NCBI RefSeq assembly: GCF_900089605.1
Contig: NZ_LT594324.1
Coordinates: forward strand, 1,612,001-1,676,000
Source: Micromonospora narathiwatensis
GTDB taxonomy: Bacteria > Actinomycetota > Actinomycetes > Mycobacteriales > Micromonosporaceae
Direction: 5' to 3'
DNA: 64,000 nt
Shown: one piece after another, positions 27,425 through 35,226 of the stretch
Numbering within the stretch: the stretch's first letter is position 1
Layout: the number at the start of each line of letters is the position of its first letter
Notes under the pieces: generated by a model
Told to the model about the DNA's origin: nothing
Databases searched by the model: none
Seen by the model: only the letters and a program-made list of their open reading frames with translations
Program-made: the position numbers and the translations under genes

Positions 27425-27958
27425 GTGCGTACGGTCGAACTGCTCTGCTCGCCGGAGCTGGAGGAGACGGTACGGGCAGCCTGGCACCGGCTGGCCGAGG
27501 CCGGGCTGCCCAGCCTGGCGCGCAACTCCCACCCCACCAACCGGCCGCACCTGACCCTCGCCTCGGTCGACGCGTTTCCGCCCGGGGCGGAGCAGCGCCT
27601 CGCCGACCTCTGCGCCGCGGCGCTGCCCCTGCCCGCCCGCGTCGACCGGGTGGCGGTGCTCGACGGGAGCGCCCCGCTGGTCTGGCTGGTCCGGCCCGCG
27701 CCGCAGTTGGTCGCCCTGCACGGCGCGGTCTGGGACGTGCTCGCCGAGGCGCCCGGCCCACGCCCGTGGCACCTGCCGGGGCGCTGGATTCCGCACCTGA
27801 GCCTGGCCCTGCGGTTCCGGGACGGCGACCGGCGCAGAGCCCGGGCGGTGGCTGGGCTCGACCGTCCCGCCGGGGAGTTCGTCGCGGCGCGCAGCTACGA
27901 CGGTGACACCCGTACCGTCAGCGACCTGGATCCGGCGGGCCCGCTCCTGTCCGGTTGA
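27425..27958 (+). CDS. 2'-5' RNA ligase-family (2H phosphoesterase) protein
   Basis: A 177-residue 2H phosphoesterase. The two catalytic histidine motifs are RPHLTLA (about residues 40-46) and IPHLSLAL (about 121-128). Family members act as 2',3'-cyclic phosphodiesterases or ThpR-type RNA ligases; the biological substrate is not known. No signal peptide is seen. The GTG at 27425 has an upstream -10 element six bases away, fitting a leaderless message. It is divergent from the deaminase, and the next gene is an ArsR-type regulator 61 bases downstream. Confidence 0.88.
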   Translation: MRTVELLCSPELEETVRAAWHRLAEAGLPSLARNSHPTNRPHLTLASVDAFPPGAEQRLADLCAAALPLPARVDRVAVLDGSAPLVWLVRPAPQLVALHGAVWDVLAEAPGPRPWHLPGRWIPHLSLALRFRDGDRRRARAVAGLDRPAGEFVAARSYDGDTRTVSDLDPAGPLLSG

Positions 27959-28019
27959 CCCGGCCGGCCCACCACACGGTGCGGTCGGGGCCGAACTGTT
28001 CCTGTGTCAGCCTGGGGAC

Positions 28020-28760
28020 ATGAGCACGACCAGCATCGACGGCCGCGCGATGGCGGGTCTCGCCGCGCTGCTCGCCGACCGTACCCGGGCCAGCTTCTGC
28101 CTGGCGCTGCTCGACGGGCGGGCGTGGACGGCGGGCGAGCTGGCCCGGGCCGCCGGGGTGGCGCCGTCCACCGCGACCGACCACCTCAACCGCCTGGTGC
28201 GCGGCGGGCTGCTGGTGGAGGAGCGGCAGGGCCGGCACCGGTACGTCCGTCTGGCCGGCCCGTCGGTGGCCCAGCTCGTCGAGGACCTGGCCGGCCACGC
28301 GCCCGCCCCGTCGGCCCCGCCCCGCACGTTGCGCGCCGCCTCGGCCACCGCCGCCCTGGCGTACGCCCGGACCTGTTACGACCACCTGGCCGGCCGGCTC
28401 GGCGTGCTGGTGCACGACGCGCTGCTGGCCCGGGGCGTGCTGGACCGGGCGGGTGGGCTCGCCGTCACGCCGGACGGGGTGGCGTGGCTCGCCGAGCTGG
28501 CGGTGCCGGTCGAGCCCCTGCGCGCGGCCCGGCGTCCGCTGCTGCGTGACTGCCTCGACTGGACCGAGCGACGCCCGCACCTGGCCGGGGCGCTCGGCGC
28601 GGCGCTCTGTGCCCGCTTCCTCGACCTCGGCTGGACCGTACGCGGCACCGGCCGTGCGATCCGTGTCACCCCGGCCGGTCGCCCGGCCCTCGCCTCGGCC
28701 CTCGGCGTCGACGCGGCGGAGCTGGCACCGCCCCGCGACACCACCGCCCACCGCGGCTGA
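28020..28760 (+). CDS. ArsR-type winged-helix transcriptional regulator
   Basis: A 246-residue regulator. The N-terminal winged helix is LADRTRASFCLALLDGRAWT ... AGVAPSTATDHLNRLVRGGLL (about 15-80), followed by an effector domain with a repeated TPDGVAWL / RDCLDWTERRPHLAGALGAA pattern typical of the larger ArsR-like regulators of actinomycetes. No metal-binding cysteine pair of the ArsR/SmtB kind is in the HTH. The ATG at 28020 has GGGGAC upstream. CAGCCT six bases further up suggests a leaderless or near-leaderless transcript. It lies upstream of the P450 gene in the same direction and may regulate it; this is inference from position only. Confidence 0.88.
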   Translation: MSTTSIDGRAMAGLAALLADRTRASFCLALLDGRAWTAGELARAAGVAPSTATDHLNRLVRGGLLVEERQGRHRYVRLAGPSVAQLVEDLAGHAPAPSAPPRTLRAASATAALAYARTCYDHLAGRLGVLVHDALLARGVLDRAGGLAVTPDGVAWLAELAVPVEPLRAARRPLLRDCLDWTERRPHLAGALGAALCARFLDLGWTVRGTGRAIRVTPAGRPALASALGVDAAELAPPRDTTAHRG

Positions 28761-28776
28761 CCGTCGTCGACGGGCG

Positions 28777-28835
28777 CCACCTCGGCGAGGTGGGGGTGTC
28801 CCGGCTGCTCCGAGGCCGCCACGTCGCCGAGGTGG
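28777..28835. repeat. Inverted repeat between the ArsR and P450 genes
   Basis: CCACCTCGGCGA (28777-28788) and TCGCCGAGGTGG (28824-28835) are exact complements 35 bases apart. This could terminate the ArsR transcript or serve as a paired operator. Confidence 0.45.
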
Positions 28836-28922
28836 TACCGCCGTGTCGGTGACCGGCGGGCCGCGACGCGGCCGGACCACGCTCGGCGGGACGGTTCGGC
28901 CCGGACCGAAGGAAAACGGCCT

Positions 28923-28928
28923 TACGGT
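28923..28928 (+). promoter_or_regulatory. -10 element of a leaderless transcript (TACGGT)
   Basis: TACGGT fits TANNNT, six bases before the ATG at 28935; no ribosome binding site is present. Confidence 0.5.
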
Positions 28929-28934
28929 CGGGCG

Positions 28935-29939
28935 ATGAGCTGGCCGTCCATACCCGCCCCGCCCGACACACCGGCCTGCGGGCCGCCCGTATCCGTCGAT
29001 GGCGGCTGGGTGGTCACCCGGCACGCCGACGTGGTCGAGGTACTGACCGATCCGCAGTGCGTGGTGCCGGTCGCGTCCGGCGGGCCACCCGGCACGCTCG
29101 CCTGGCTGCGGGGGACGGTCAGCCGGTTCAGCGGCCCTGACCGGCACCCGGACCGGCGAACGATCGGGGTCACCGCGCTGGCCCGGCTCGATCCGGAGGA
29201 GTTGCGGGACGGCGCTGCCCGGCTCACCGAGATCCAACTCGACCAGGGCGGCGATCGGATCGACGTGATGGAGCGGCTGGCGCGGCGCGTACCCCTGATG
29301 GTGCTGGCGGCGCGGCTCGGGCTGGCCGACCCGACCGCAGCCGTGCCGGCGGTGGCGGCGGTGGCGGCGGCCTACCACCCGGGCGCGGACCCGGCGACCG
29401 TCGCGCGCGCCGACGGGGCGGTGGCCGTGTTGCTGGCGATGTCCCCGCCGGCACCGGCGGAGGTCGCCGCGAACCGGATCGGGCTGCTCGTCCAGGCCTG
29501 CGACGCCACCGCCGGGCTGATCGGCGGGGCCACCCGGCACCTGCTCGGCGCGTCGGCGGAGCGGTCCACCGGCGACCTGCTCGGCGAGCTGCTCCGCCTC
29601 GACCCGCCGGTTCGCGCCAGCCGCCGGGTCACGACCGCGAAGCTGCGCCTGGGCGGACGGGAGATCGGCCCGGATATTCCGCTGCTGCTGCGGTTCGACG
29701 CGGCCAACCGCGACCCGGCCGCGTTCGCCGAGCCGGATCGCTTCCTGCCCGGCCGCCCCGGCGGGTCGCTGACCTTCGGTGCCGGGCCGCGGGGCTGTCC
29801 GGGCGAGCGGCACGCGCTGGCCCTGGCCGCCGGGGTGATCGACGTGCTGCGCCGCCGCTGCCGCCCGACCGACGCCCCCGTCGGGTACGCGCCCCACCCC
29901 ACCCTGCACGTCCCGACCAGCATCGAGGTGACCGTCTGA
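28935..29939 (+). CDS. Short cytochrome P450
   Basis: A heme-thiolate monooxygenase-like protein of 334 residues, about 60-70 shorter than normal bacterial P450s. The heme loop is FGAGPRGCPGE with C288. The K-helix ExxR is in GELLRLDPP. An I-helix-like segment QACDATAGLIGGA (about 178-190) lacks the usual G in AGxxT and has T near the expected place. The shortening falls in the N-terminal half, where the B-C and F-G regions normally lie, so the substrate pocket may be unusual. The ATG at 28935 has a -10 element six bases upstream. The stop overlaps the start of the next gene by one base, so the two are co-translated. Substrate and redox partner are unknown. Confidence 0.86.
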   Translation: MSWPSIPAPPDTPACGPPVSVDGGWVVTRHADVVEVLTDPQCVVPVASGGPPGTLAWLRGTVSRFSGPDRHPDRRTIGVTALARLDPEELRDGAARLTEIQLDQGGDRIDVMERLARRVPLMVLAARLGLADPTAAVPAVAAVAAAYHPGADPATVARADGAVAVLLAMSPPAPAEVAANRIGLLVQACDATAGLIGGATRHLLGASAERSTGDLLGELLRLDPPVRASRRVTTAKLRLGGREIGPDIPLLLRFDAANRDPAAFAEPDRFLPGRPGGSLTFGAGPRGCPGERHALALAAGVIDVLRRRCRPTDAPVGYAPHPTLHVPTSIEVTV

Positions 29940-30745
29940 TGGCCGAACGCGCTGCCACCTTCCACGCGTTGCACCGGCCCGGCGAGCCGCTGCTGCTGCC
30001 CAACGCCTGGGACCACGCCTCCGCCGCCGCTCTCGCCGCGCACGGGTATCCGGCGGTCGGCACCACCAGCCTCGGTGTCGCCGCGGCCGGCGGGAAGCCG
30101 GACGCGGTCGGCGCCACCCGCGCCGAGAACCTCGCCCTCGCCCGGCGGCTCCGCGACCTGCCCGTCCTGCTCACCGTCGACGTGGAGGGCGGCTTCAGCG
30201 ACGACCCGGCGGCGGTGGCCGACTACGTGGCCGAGCTGGCCGCGCTCGGCGTGGTGGGGGTGAACCTGGAGGACGGCCGGCCGGACGGCACCCTCGCGCC
30301 GCCGGAGCTGGCCGCCGCCAAGATCGCCGCGGTGCGGGCCGCCGTGCCGGGGCTCTTCGTCAACGCCCGCACCGACGCCTGGTGGCTCGGCGTGCCCGGG
30401 GCGCGGGACGAGGCCCTGCTCCGGTCGCGGGCGTACCGGGAGGCGGGGGCCGACGGCCTGTTCGTACCCGGTGCGCCGGACGACACCGTCGGGCTGCTCG
30501 CCGCGGAGGGCGGCCGGCCGTTGAACGTGTTGCACCGCCCGGGCGGGCCCGGCCTCGCCGAGCTGGGTCGGCTCGGGGTGGCCCGGGTCAGCACGGGTTC
30601 CCTGCTGTTCCGGGCCGCCCTCGGCGCGGCACTGGAGGTCGCGGACGCGGTACGCGCCGGACGGGCTGGCGACCTGCCCGCCGTGCCCTCGTACGGGTGG
30701 GTGCAGGAGTTGACCGGGCGATTCGGGAGCGGGCGCTCCGGATGA
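29939..30745 (+). CDS. Isocitrate lyase/PEP mutase superfamily protein
   Basis: A 268-residue TIM-barrel enzyme of the PEP mutase/isocitrate lyase superfamily. Members catalyse C-C or C-P bond making or breaking. Motifs include LLLPNAWDHASA, VGTTSLG, LLTVDVEGGFSDD (metal-binding D/E), and VGVNLEDG. The usual PEP-mutase catalytic loop with D-x-x-Cys and the isocitrate-lyase KKCGH motif are absent, so it belongs to the broad subgroup often labelled carboxyvinyl-carboxyphosphonate or oxaloacetate lyase-like; the reaction cannot be assigned. The ATG at 29939 overlaps the P450 stop (TGATG), coupling the two. The ending is followed by an AT-rich region with a possible new promoter. Confidence 0.85.
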   Translation: MAERAATFHALHRPGEPLLLPNAWDHASAAALAAHGYPAVGTTSLGVAAAGGKPDAVGATRAENLALARRLRDLPVLLTVDVEGGFSDDPAAVADYVAELAALGVVGVNLEDGRPDGTLAPPELAAAKIAAVRAAVPGLFVNARTDAWWLGVPGARDEALLRSRAYREAGADGLFVPGAPDDTVGLLAAEGGRPLNVLHRPGGPGLAELGRLGVARVSTGSLLFRAALGAALEVADAVRAGRAGDLPAVPSYGWVQELTGRFGSGRSG

Positions 30746-30859
30746 GGCTGCCTGTCGCCCTTTGGGGGGGATAGGAGAATTGTTCGGGGAATAGCCGATC
30801 CTGGTGATTACGGTGGGTCCAGGTTCCAGTCACGTCCTGCCTGGAGAGGGGGCCCGCCC

Positions 30860-31825
30860 ATGCGCGTGCCCAGCCGAAGCCCTGGCCCACGGCCCGGGCC
30901 CGCCGTAACGTCCGCCGCCCCCGGCCGCCGTCTCCCCTCGTCCGCCGGCCGTCGCCCGGACCCCACCGCGCCGGACCTGGCCGCCTATCGGACGGCGGTG
31001 GCGGAGCTGCTGGTCGAGGTCGGCGCCCTGGCGGACGCCCCGTCGACCACCGCTCGCCAGGTGCTGCTCGACCAGCGGCTGCGCGAGCCGGCCATCGCCG
31101 CCGTTCTCGACGCCACCCCGCAGGGGCTCATCGGCGCCCGGGAGACCCTGCTGCTGGAGATGGCCCGCCCCCGACCCGCCGCCCGTGGCTCGGCACCCGA
31201 CCTCACCGCGCTGGTCGGTGTCTACCTGCTCTCCCGCATCGACCTGATGTGGTGGCGGGACACCCCGACCTTCCTCACCGACCATCAGGTCGACAGCAGC
31301 ATCGACCTGGTCGACCTGGAGTGGCTGCGCCGGCGTGGCCTGCTCGCCTTCCGCTACCAGGAACAGCCCGCCACCCTCGCCGGCCGCGGGCTGCGGGCGG
31401 TCCGGCGGCGGCTGCTGCCGCACACCACCCCGCGTACCGCCGGGCTGAGGTTCCGCCGGACCCGGCGTGAGGTGGTGGCGCTGCTCAACGACATCGGTCG
31501 GGAGTTCGCCCTGGCCACCCCGCCGGCCTGCCCGCCGCTCTGGGTCACCAGCCTGGCGCGCAGCGCCGAGCACCAGCACCGGCTGCGCCGCCTCGGGTAC
31601 GCCGCCATGCTGCCCAGCGGCCACTGCCTCGGCTGGGCGGCCGACCTGGAACTGGCCTGGTTCCGCCGCTTCGGCGCCCGCGACGCCCTGGCCGACCTGC
31701 TGCTGGCCCGCCAGGAGGCCGGTGAGATCAACGTGGTCGACGAGGGCCAGTACTGGCACGTCTGCCTCGCGCCCGCCGCCCGTCGCCGGTTCCGCCGGGC
31801 GTACGAGGCCGAGATGGGGGTGTGA
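30860..31825 (+). CDS. M15/DUF5715-like putative zinc peptidase domain protein
   Basis: A 321-residue soluble protein. The C-terminal part carries PSGHCLGWAADLE (H255, D262) and DEGQYWHVCLAP (E295, H300), which match the SxHxxGxAxD ... E..WH pattern of zinc-dependent D,D-peptidases of the M15 type and DUF5715 proteins. The N-terminal two thirds is helical, with a WWRDTPTFLTDHQVD patch, and is not recognisable. No signal peptide is present at the chosen ATG (30860), which has GGAG about ten bases upstream. If it is a peptidase it would be cytoplasmic, unusual for cell-wall cutting. The motif match is mine by eye; the family assignment is therefore tentative. Confidence 0.6.
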   Translation: MRVPSRSPGPRPGPAVTSAAPGRRLPSSAGRRPDPTAPDLAAYRTAVAELLVEVGALADAPSTTARQVLLDQRLREPAIAAVLDATPQGLIGARETLLLEMARPRPAARGSAPDLTALVGVYLLSRIDLMWWRDTPTFLTDHQVDSSIDLVDLEWLRRRGLLAFRYQEQPATLAGRGLRAVRRRLLPHTTPRTAGLRFRRTRREVVALLNDIGREFALATPPACPPLWVTSLARSAEHQHRLRRLGYAAMLPSGHCLGWAADLELAWFRRFGARDALADLLLARQEAGEINVVDEGQYWHVCLAPAARRRFRRAYEAEMGV

Positions 31826-31837
31826 GGTGCGGCGCGC

Positions 31838-31858
31838 TTGACTCTGACACCGTGTCAG
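31838..31858 (+). promoter_or_regulatory. MerR-type promoter: TTGACT with CTGACACCGTGTCAG palindrome
   Basis: A -35-like TTGACT (31838-31843) runs directly into a perfect 7-bp-arm palindrome, CTGACAC-C-GTGTCAG (31844-31858), 20 bases upstream of the MerR-type gene. MerR proteins bind such palindromes between widely spaced -35 and -10 elements. Confidence 0.6.
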
Positions 31859-31877
31859 GGGCGAGCGTGAGGGGGCC

Positions 31878-32702
31878 ATGTTCACCATCGGAGAATTCGC
31901 CGTACTGGGCCGGGTGTCGGTCCGGATGCTGCGGCACTACGACGGCATCGGGCTGCTCCACCCGGCCGTCGTCGACCCGCACACCGGTTACCGGTACTAC
32001 CGGGCGGCGCAGCTGGGCCGGCTCAACCGGGTGGTCGCCCTGAAGGACCTGGGGCTCACCCTGGAGCAGGTCCGGGCCGTCCTCGACGACGAGGTCGACG
32101 CCAACGAGCTGCGCGGGATGCTGCGGTTGCGCCGAGCACAGCTCGCGGCGCAGGTCGCCGCCGACACCGCCCGGCTGGCCAGGATCGCGGCGAGGCTCCG
32201 GATGCTTGAGACGGAGGGTCGGATGACCACCGAGGACGTCGTACTGAAGGAGATCCCCGCGGTGCGGATCGCGGAGGTGACGGCCGTGGCCGCCAGCTAC
32301 GAGACGCCGGACATCGGCCCGGTGATCCAGCCGCTCTACCCGGAACTGTTCCGCCGGCTCGACGAGGCGCACGTCGGCCTGACCGGGCCGGCCATCGCCT
32401 GGTACGAACCCGAGGGCGGCGGGGAGGCGGTCGTCGTGCACGCCGGGGCGACCGTCGGTGTCGACCCGGGGCCCGACCAGGGTTTCGCCGTCGTCGACCT
32501 GCCGGCGGTCCCCACCGCCGCGACCATCGTGCACCACGGGGCGATGGACGAGGTCGAGGCCAGCATGCAGGTGCTCGCCCGGTGGATCGAGGAGAACGGC
32601 TGGCGGGCCGAGGGGTACGCCCGTGAGGTCTATCTCGAATACTGCCAGGACGAGCCGGAGAAGGGCGTGACGGAACTCCAGATCCCGGTCTCCCGCCGCT
32701 GA
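31878..32702 (+). CDS. MerR-family regulator with GyrI-like effector domain
   Basis: A 274-residue regulator. The MerR winged helix is at the N-terminus (MFTIGEFAVLGRVSVRMLRH ... TGYRYYRAAQL), a dimerising coiled coil follows (about 75-115), and the C-terminal 150 residues form a GyrI-like small-molecule-binding domain (VVLKEIPAVRIAEV ... GYAREVYLEY). This architecture is that of BmrR/TipA-like drug sensors. The ATG at 31878 follows GAGGGGGCC. The palindrome just upstream suggests autoregulation. No transporter or resistance gene is divergent from it, so its target may be itself or a distant gene. Confidence 0.93.
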   Translation: MFTIGEFAVLGRVSVRMLRHYDGIGLLHPAVVDPHTGYRYYRAAQLGRLNRVVALKDLGLTLEQVRAVLDDEVDANELRGMLRLRRAQLAAQVAADTARLARIAARLRMLETEGRMTTEDVVLKEIPAVRIAEVTAVAASYETPDIGPVIQPLYPELFRRLDEAHVGLTGPAIAWYEPEGGGEAVVVHAGATVGVDPGPDQGFAVVDLPAVPTAATIVHHGAMDEVEASMQVLARWIEENGWRAEGYAREVYLEYCQDEPEKGVTELQIPVSRR

Positions 32703-32766
32703 CGCCGGGAACGCGGGGTCCGATCGCCGCCAGCACCCGCCCGTGGAGGCGGACCAGGCTGGGCCT

Positions 32767-33246
32767 ATGACGACACGAGACGCGTACCTGATCCAGCCGA
32801 TGTCGGTCGCGGCGCTGGCCGCGGTGCGGCGCGCCGGCCTCGACGCCTCCGGCCAGCCGCCGCAGCGGTTCACCGCCGAGGGTGGTGAACCGCTGCGCTG
32901 CTGCCTGCGCGATGCCGCCGCGGGCGAGCCGCTGCTCCTCTTCGGGTACGCCCCGCCGCTCCCGGCCGGCCCGTACCGGGAGGTGGGGCCGGTCTTCGCC
33001 CACGACGCCGACTGTCCCGGGCCGGCCCACGGCACGGGGTATCCGCCCGACTGGCGGGGCCGACCCCAGGTGCTCCGGGCGTACGACCAGCGGGGCCGGA
33101 TCGTGGGTGGCCGGCTCCACGACGGCGGCGACCCGGAGGGCGTCATCGGCGAGTTGTTCGCCGACCCGGCGGTCGACCGCCTGCACAGCCGCAACGTGGT
33201 GTACGGCTGCTTCATGTTCGCCGTCGCGCGCCCGGGAGGCCGGTGA
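32767..33246 (+). CDS. DUF1203 domain protein
   Basis: A 159-residue DUF1203 protein. The conserved core is GGEPLRCCLRDAAAGEPLLL, then FGYAPP, PYREVGPVFAHDADC and VVYGCFMFAV, including the CC pair and the HDADC motif. The biochemical function of the family is unknown; the cysteines and histidine could form a metal or redox site. The ATG at 32767 has no clear ribosome binding site. It lies between the MerR gene and the PfkB kinase in the same direction, with small gaps (64 and 39 bases), so co-transcription is possible. Confidence 0.88.
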   Translation: MTTRDAYLIQPMSVAALAAVRRAGLDASGQPPQRFTAEGGEPLRCCLRDAAAGEPLLLFGYAPPLPAGPYREVGPVFAHDADCPGPAHGTGYPPDWRGRPQVLRAYDQRGRIVGGRLHDGGDPEGVIGELFADPAVDRLHSRNVVYGCFMFAVARPGGR

Positions 33247-33285
33247 GCTGGGCGTGACCGGCGGCGGCCGGGGTATCAGGCGGGC

Positions 33286-34221
33286 ATGGCCGGACTTGAT
33301 GCGCTCGTGGTGGGGCAGGTGGCCCGGGACATCGTCCTGCTCGTGGACGACCTGCCCGACCCGTCCCGTACGGCCCCGGTGCGCCGCCGGCGGGAACTGC
33401 TCGGCGGCAAGGGGGCCAACCAGGCCGTCGGGCTCGCCCAACTCGGCGTACGGGTCGGGCTGCTCGGCGTGGTCGGCGAGGACGAGGTCGGCGACCGGTT
33501 GCTGGGCCAGGCCCGCAGCGATGGGATCGACGTCGCACCGGTGCTGCGCCGGCCCGGCACCCCCAGCGCGTTGATCGTCGACGTGGTGGACACCCGGGCC
33601 CGGTGGCGCTACCTGGAGGACATCCCCGAGGCGACCCTGCTGACCGAGGCGGACGTGACCGGGGCGGCCGAGGCGCTGGGCGCCGCCCAGGCCGTACTCG
33701 TGCAGCTCCAGCAGCCGCTGCCGGCGGCGCTCGCGGCGGCCCGGTGCGCCCGAGCGGCCGACCGGCTGGTGGTGCTGGACGGCGCGCCGGACGACCCGGC
33801 TGGCGGGGCGGAGCTGCTTGCCCTGGCCGACGTGCTGCGCGCCGACGCGCGGGAGGCGGGCCTGCTCGTCGGCGACCCGCCGAAGGACGCCGAGACGGGT
33901 CTGCGGGCCGGCCGGGAACTGCTCGACCGGGGACCGTCGCTGGCCGCGATCGAGGTGGCGGGGGTGGGGAACGCCTTCGTCTGGCCCGACGGCGAGGTCT
34001 TCGTGCCGCTGAGCGACACACCCACGGTGGACACCACCGGTGCCGGGGACGCCTTCGTGGCGGCGCTCACCGTCGGCCTGCTCCACCACGACCCGTACGA
34101 GAAGATCGCCCGGTACGCGGTCGCGGCGGCCGGGGCGACCGTCGGCCATCCCGGCGGCCGGCCCGCCCTCACCCCCGCGGCGATCGAGGCGCAGCTTGAC
34201 CGTATCCCCGCCGCCCGCTGA
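33286..34221 (+). CDS. PfkB-family carbohydrate kinase (ribokinase-like)
   Basis: A 311-residue sugar or nucleoside kinase that moves phosphate from ATP to a hydroxymethyl group. The two family signatures are present: GGKGANQAVGLAQLG (about 40-54) and DTTGAGDAFVAAL (about 245-258) with the catalytic aspartate D251. Ribokinase is the most similar member, but substrate cannot be told. The ATG at 33286 lacks a ribosome binding site; TATCAG seven bases upstream may be a -10 of a leaderless transcript. No sugar transporter is nearby. Confidence 0.9.
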   Translation: MAGLDALVVGQVARDIVLLVDDLPDPSRTAPVRRRRELLGGKGANQAVGLAQLGVRVGLLGVVGEDEVGDRLLGQARSDGIDVAPVLRRPGTPSALIVDVVDTRARWRYLEDIPEATLLTEADVTGAAEALGAAQAVLVQLQQPLPAALAAARCARAADRLVVLDGAPDDPAGGAELLALADVLRADAREAGLLVGDPPKDAETGLRAGRELLDRGPSLAAIEVAGVGNAFVWPDGEVFVPLSDTPTVDTTGAGDAFVAALTVGLLHHDPYEKIARYAVAAAGATVGHPGGRPALTPAAIEAQLDRIPAAR

Positions 34222-34343
34222 TCCGATCCGGGCCGGTGGGCCCCGGCCAGGCCCCGTCACCGATCGGCCGCGACGGGTGCCGGCGCCGCTCGCTGGACGG
34301 GACATGCCTCACCGGCGGCTGTCGAGCTGAGTCGTTTGCGACA

Positions 34344-34619
34344 TCACGCCGTGCCCGCCTCGCTCGTGGCGGGCGCCGTCGGCCGGCAGGGGCCGTCGTG
34401 GTCGGCCGCGAGCAGGCAGCGGGCATGGTTGGGCAGCCGGGCGTCGCACCAGACCCGGGTACGCACGAACTGTCGGTCCTCCTCGCTGAGCGTGGTCTCG
34501 CCGAAGTCGATGGCGCTGACGTGGCGCAGTGACTCCCGCAGCGCGACGGCCAGGGCGGTGACGTCGTCGAGGCGCGTCAGCGTGGTGGGCAGGTGGATGA
34601 TCCACCGTGGCGTGCTCAC
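34344..34619 (-). CDS. Small protein with Cys/His motif, unknown function (GntR module)
   Basis: A 91-residue protein without a known domain. The C-terminal third reads VWCDARLPNHARCLLAADHD then GPC, three cysteines with D and H residues, which looks like a possible small metal site; the N-terminal half (TLTRLDDVTALAVALRESL) is helical. GTG at 34619 is the start; its ribosome binding site is weak. It follows another small Cys-containing gene by 49 bases, and the pair is divergent from a GntR-family gene. Function is unknown. It probably belongs to the same transcription unit as the upstream gene. Confidence 0.6.
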   Translation of the reverse strand: MSTPRWIIHLPTTLTRLDDVTALAVALRESLRHVSAIDFGETTLSEEDRQFVRTRVWCDARLPNHARCLLAADHDGPCRPTAPATSEAGTA

Positions 34620-34668
34620 CGCTGCCGCCGGCCGGTCGGGGCGGATCCGCGCTCACCGGTCACGTAGC

Positions 34669-34923
34669 TCATCGCTCCGGCGCCAGCCATTCCGCGACCA
34701 GTGCGGCGATCTGTCGCTCGGTGAGCCCGCGTCGGTCGAGGACCCGGCGGCCCCAGCGGTGCAGTCGGCACGGGTGCGGGGCGCGGTCGTTGCGGCAGCG
34801 CGGTCCGTCCGGCCACTGTTCTGGAGCGTGTACGACGATCGCGGTCACCGCGAATTCGACGTCCTCGGCCGTCACGCGCGGTGGTAGAGGAAGCTCGCCG
34901 AGTGCGGCGTCGATCGAGTCCAT
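34669..34923 (-). CDS. Small protein with Cys/His motif, unknown function (GntR module)
   Basis: An 84-residue protein of unknown function. The middle reads GPRCRNDRAPHPCRLHRWG, a C-x7-C-x2-H cluster comparable to the Cys/Asp/Cys pattern of its neighbour. The N-terminal half (AEDVEFAVTAIVVHAPEQWP) and the C-terminal helix (LTERQIAALVAEWLAPE) are ordinary. The ATG at 34923 follows AGGGAGGGTC, a good ribosome binding site. It is the first gene of the minus-strand pair opposite the GntR gene, 303 bases away across a palindromic operator. Confidence 0.68.
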   Translation of the reverse strand: MDSIDAALGELPLPPRVTAEDVEFAVTAIVVHAPEQWPDGPRCRNDRAPHPCRLHRWGRRVLDRRGLTERQIAALVAEWLAPER

Positions 34924-35226
34924 GACCCTCCCTGGTCGATGGGAGCGGCACCGAGGCGGGCGGGGTCGACCGGGCGACCGCGCGTCCGCGCCGATCGGAG
35001 CCCGGCACCCGCCCCGGGCCTGTCCGTGCTGGAACCGTGAGGTGGCTGAGCTCGGAGCAGCACCCGGCCAGGGCGGTCGAACGCCGCTCCGAGAGAAGGT
35101 GCCGCAGTGCCTAGCTGGGGCCCTTCTTGGCGCAACTTTACCGATAATACTGGTAAAGTCAACGATGCTCTTGAAGTTCTCCTGGCGACATGATCAGATG
35201 GGTGTGCCTAGCTGGGAGTACTTCGC
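34924..35226. other. Divergent regulatory region of the GntR module
   Basis: No coding gene is seen here. The region holds an unusually AT-rich palindrome (35135-35159) and a 13-base direct repeat, GTGCCTAGCTGGG, at 35107-35119 and 35204-35216. The second copy overlaps the ribosome binding site (GGGAG) of the GntR gene. Confidence 0.6.
35135..35159. promoter_or_regulatory. GntR-type operator palindrome
   Basis: ACTTTACC (35135-35142) and GGTAAAGT (35152-35159) are perfect complements around GATAATACT. It lies 68 bases upstream of the GntR gene, in an AT-rich island likely to contain the promoters of both directions. Confidence 0.6.
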
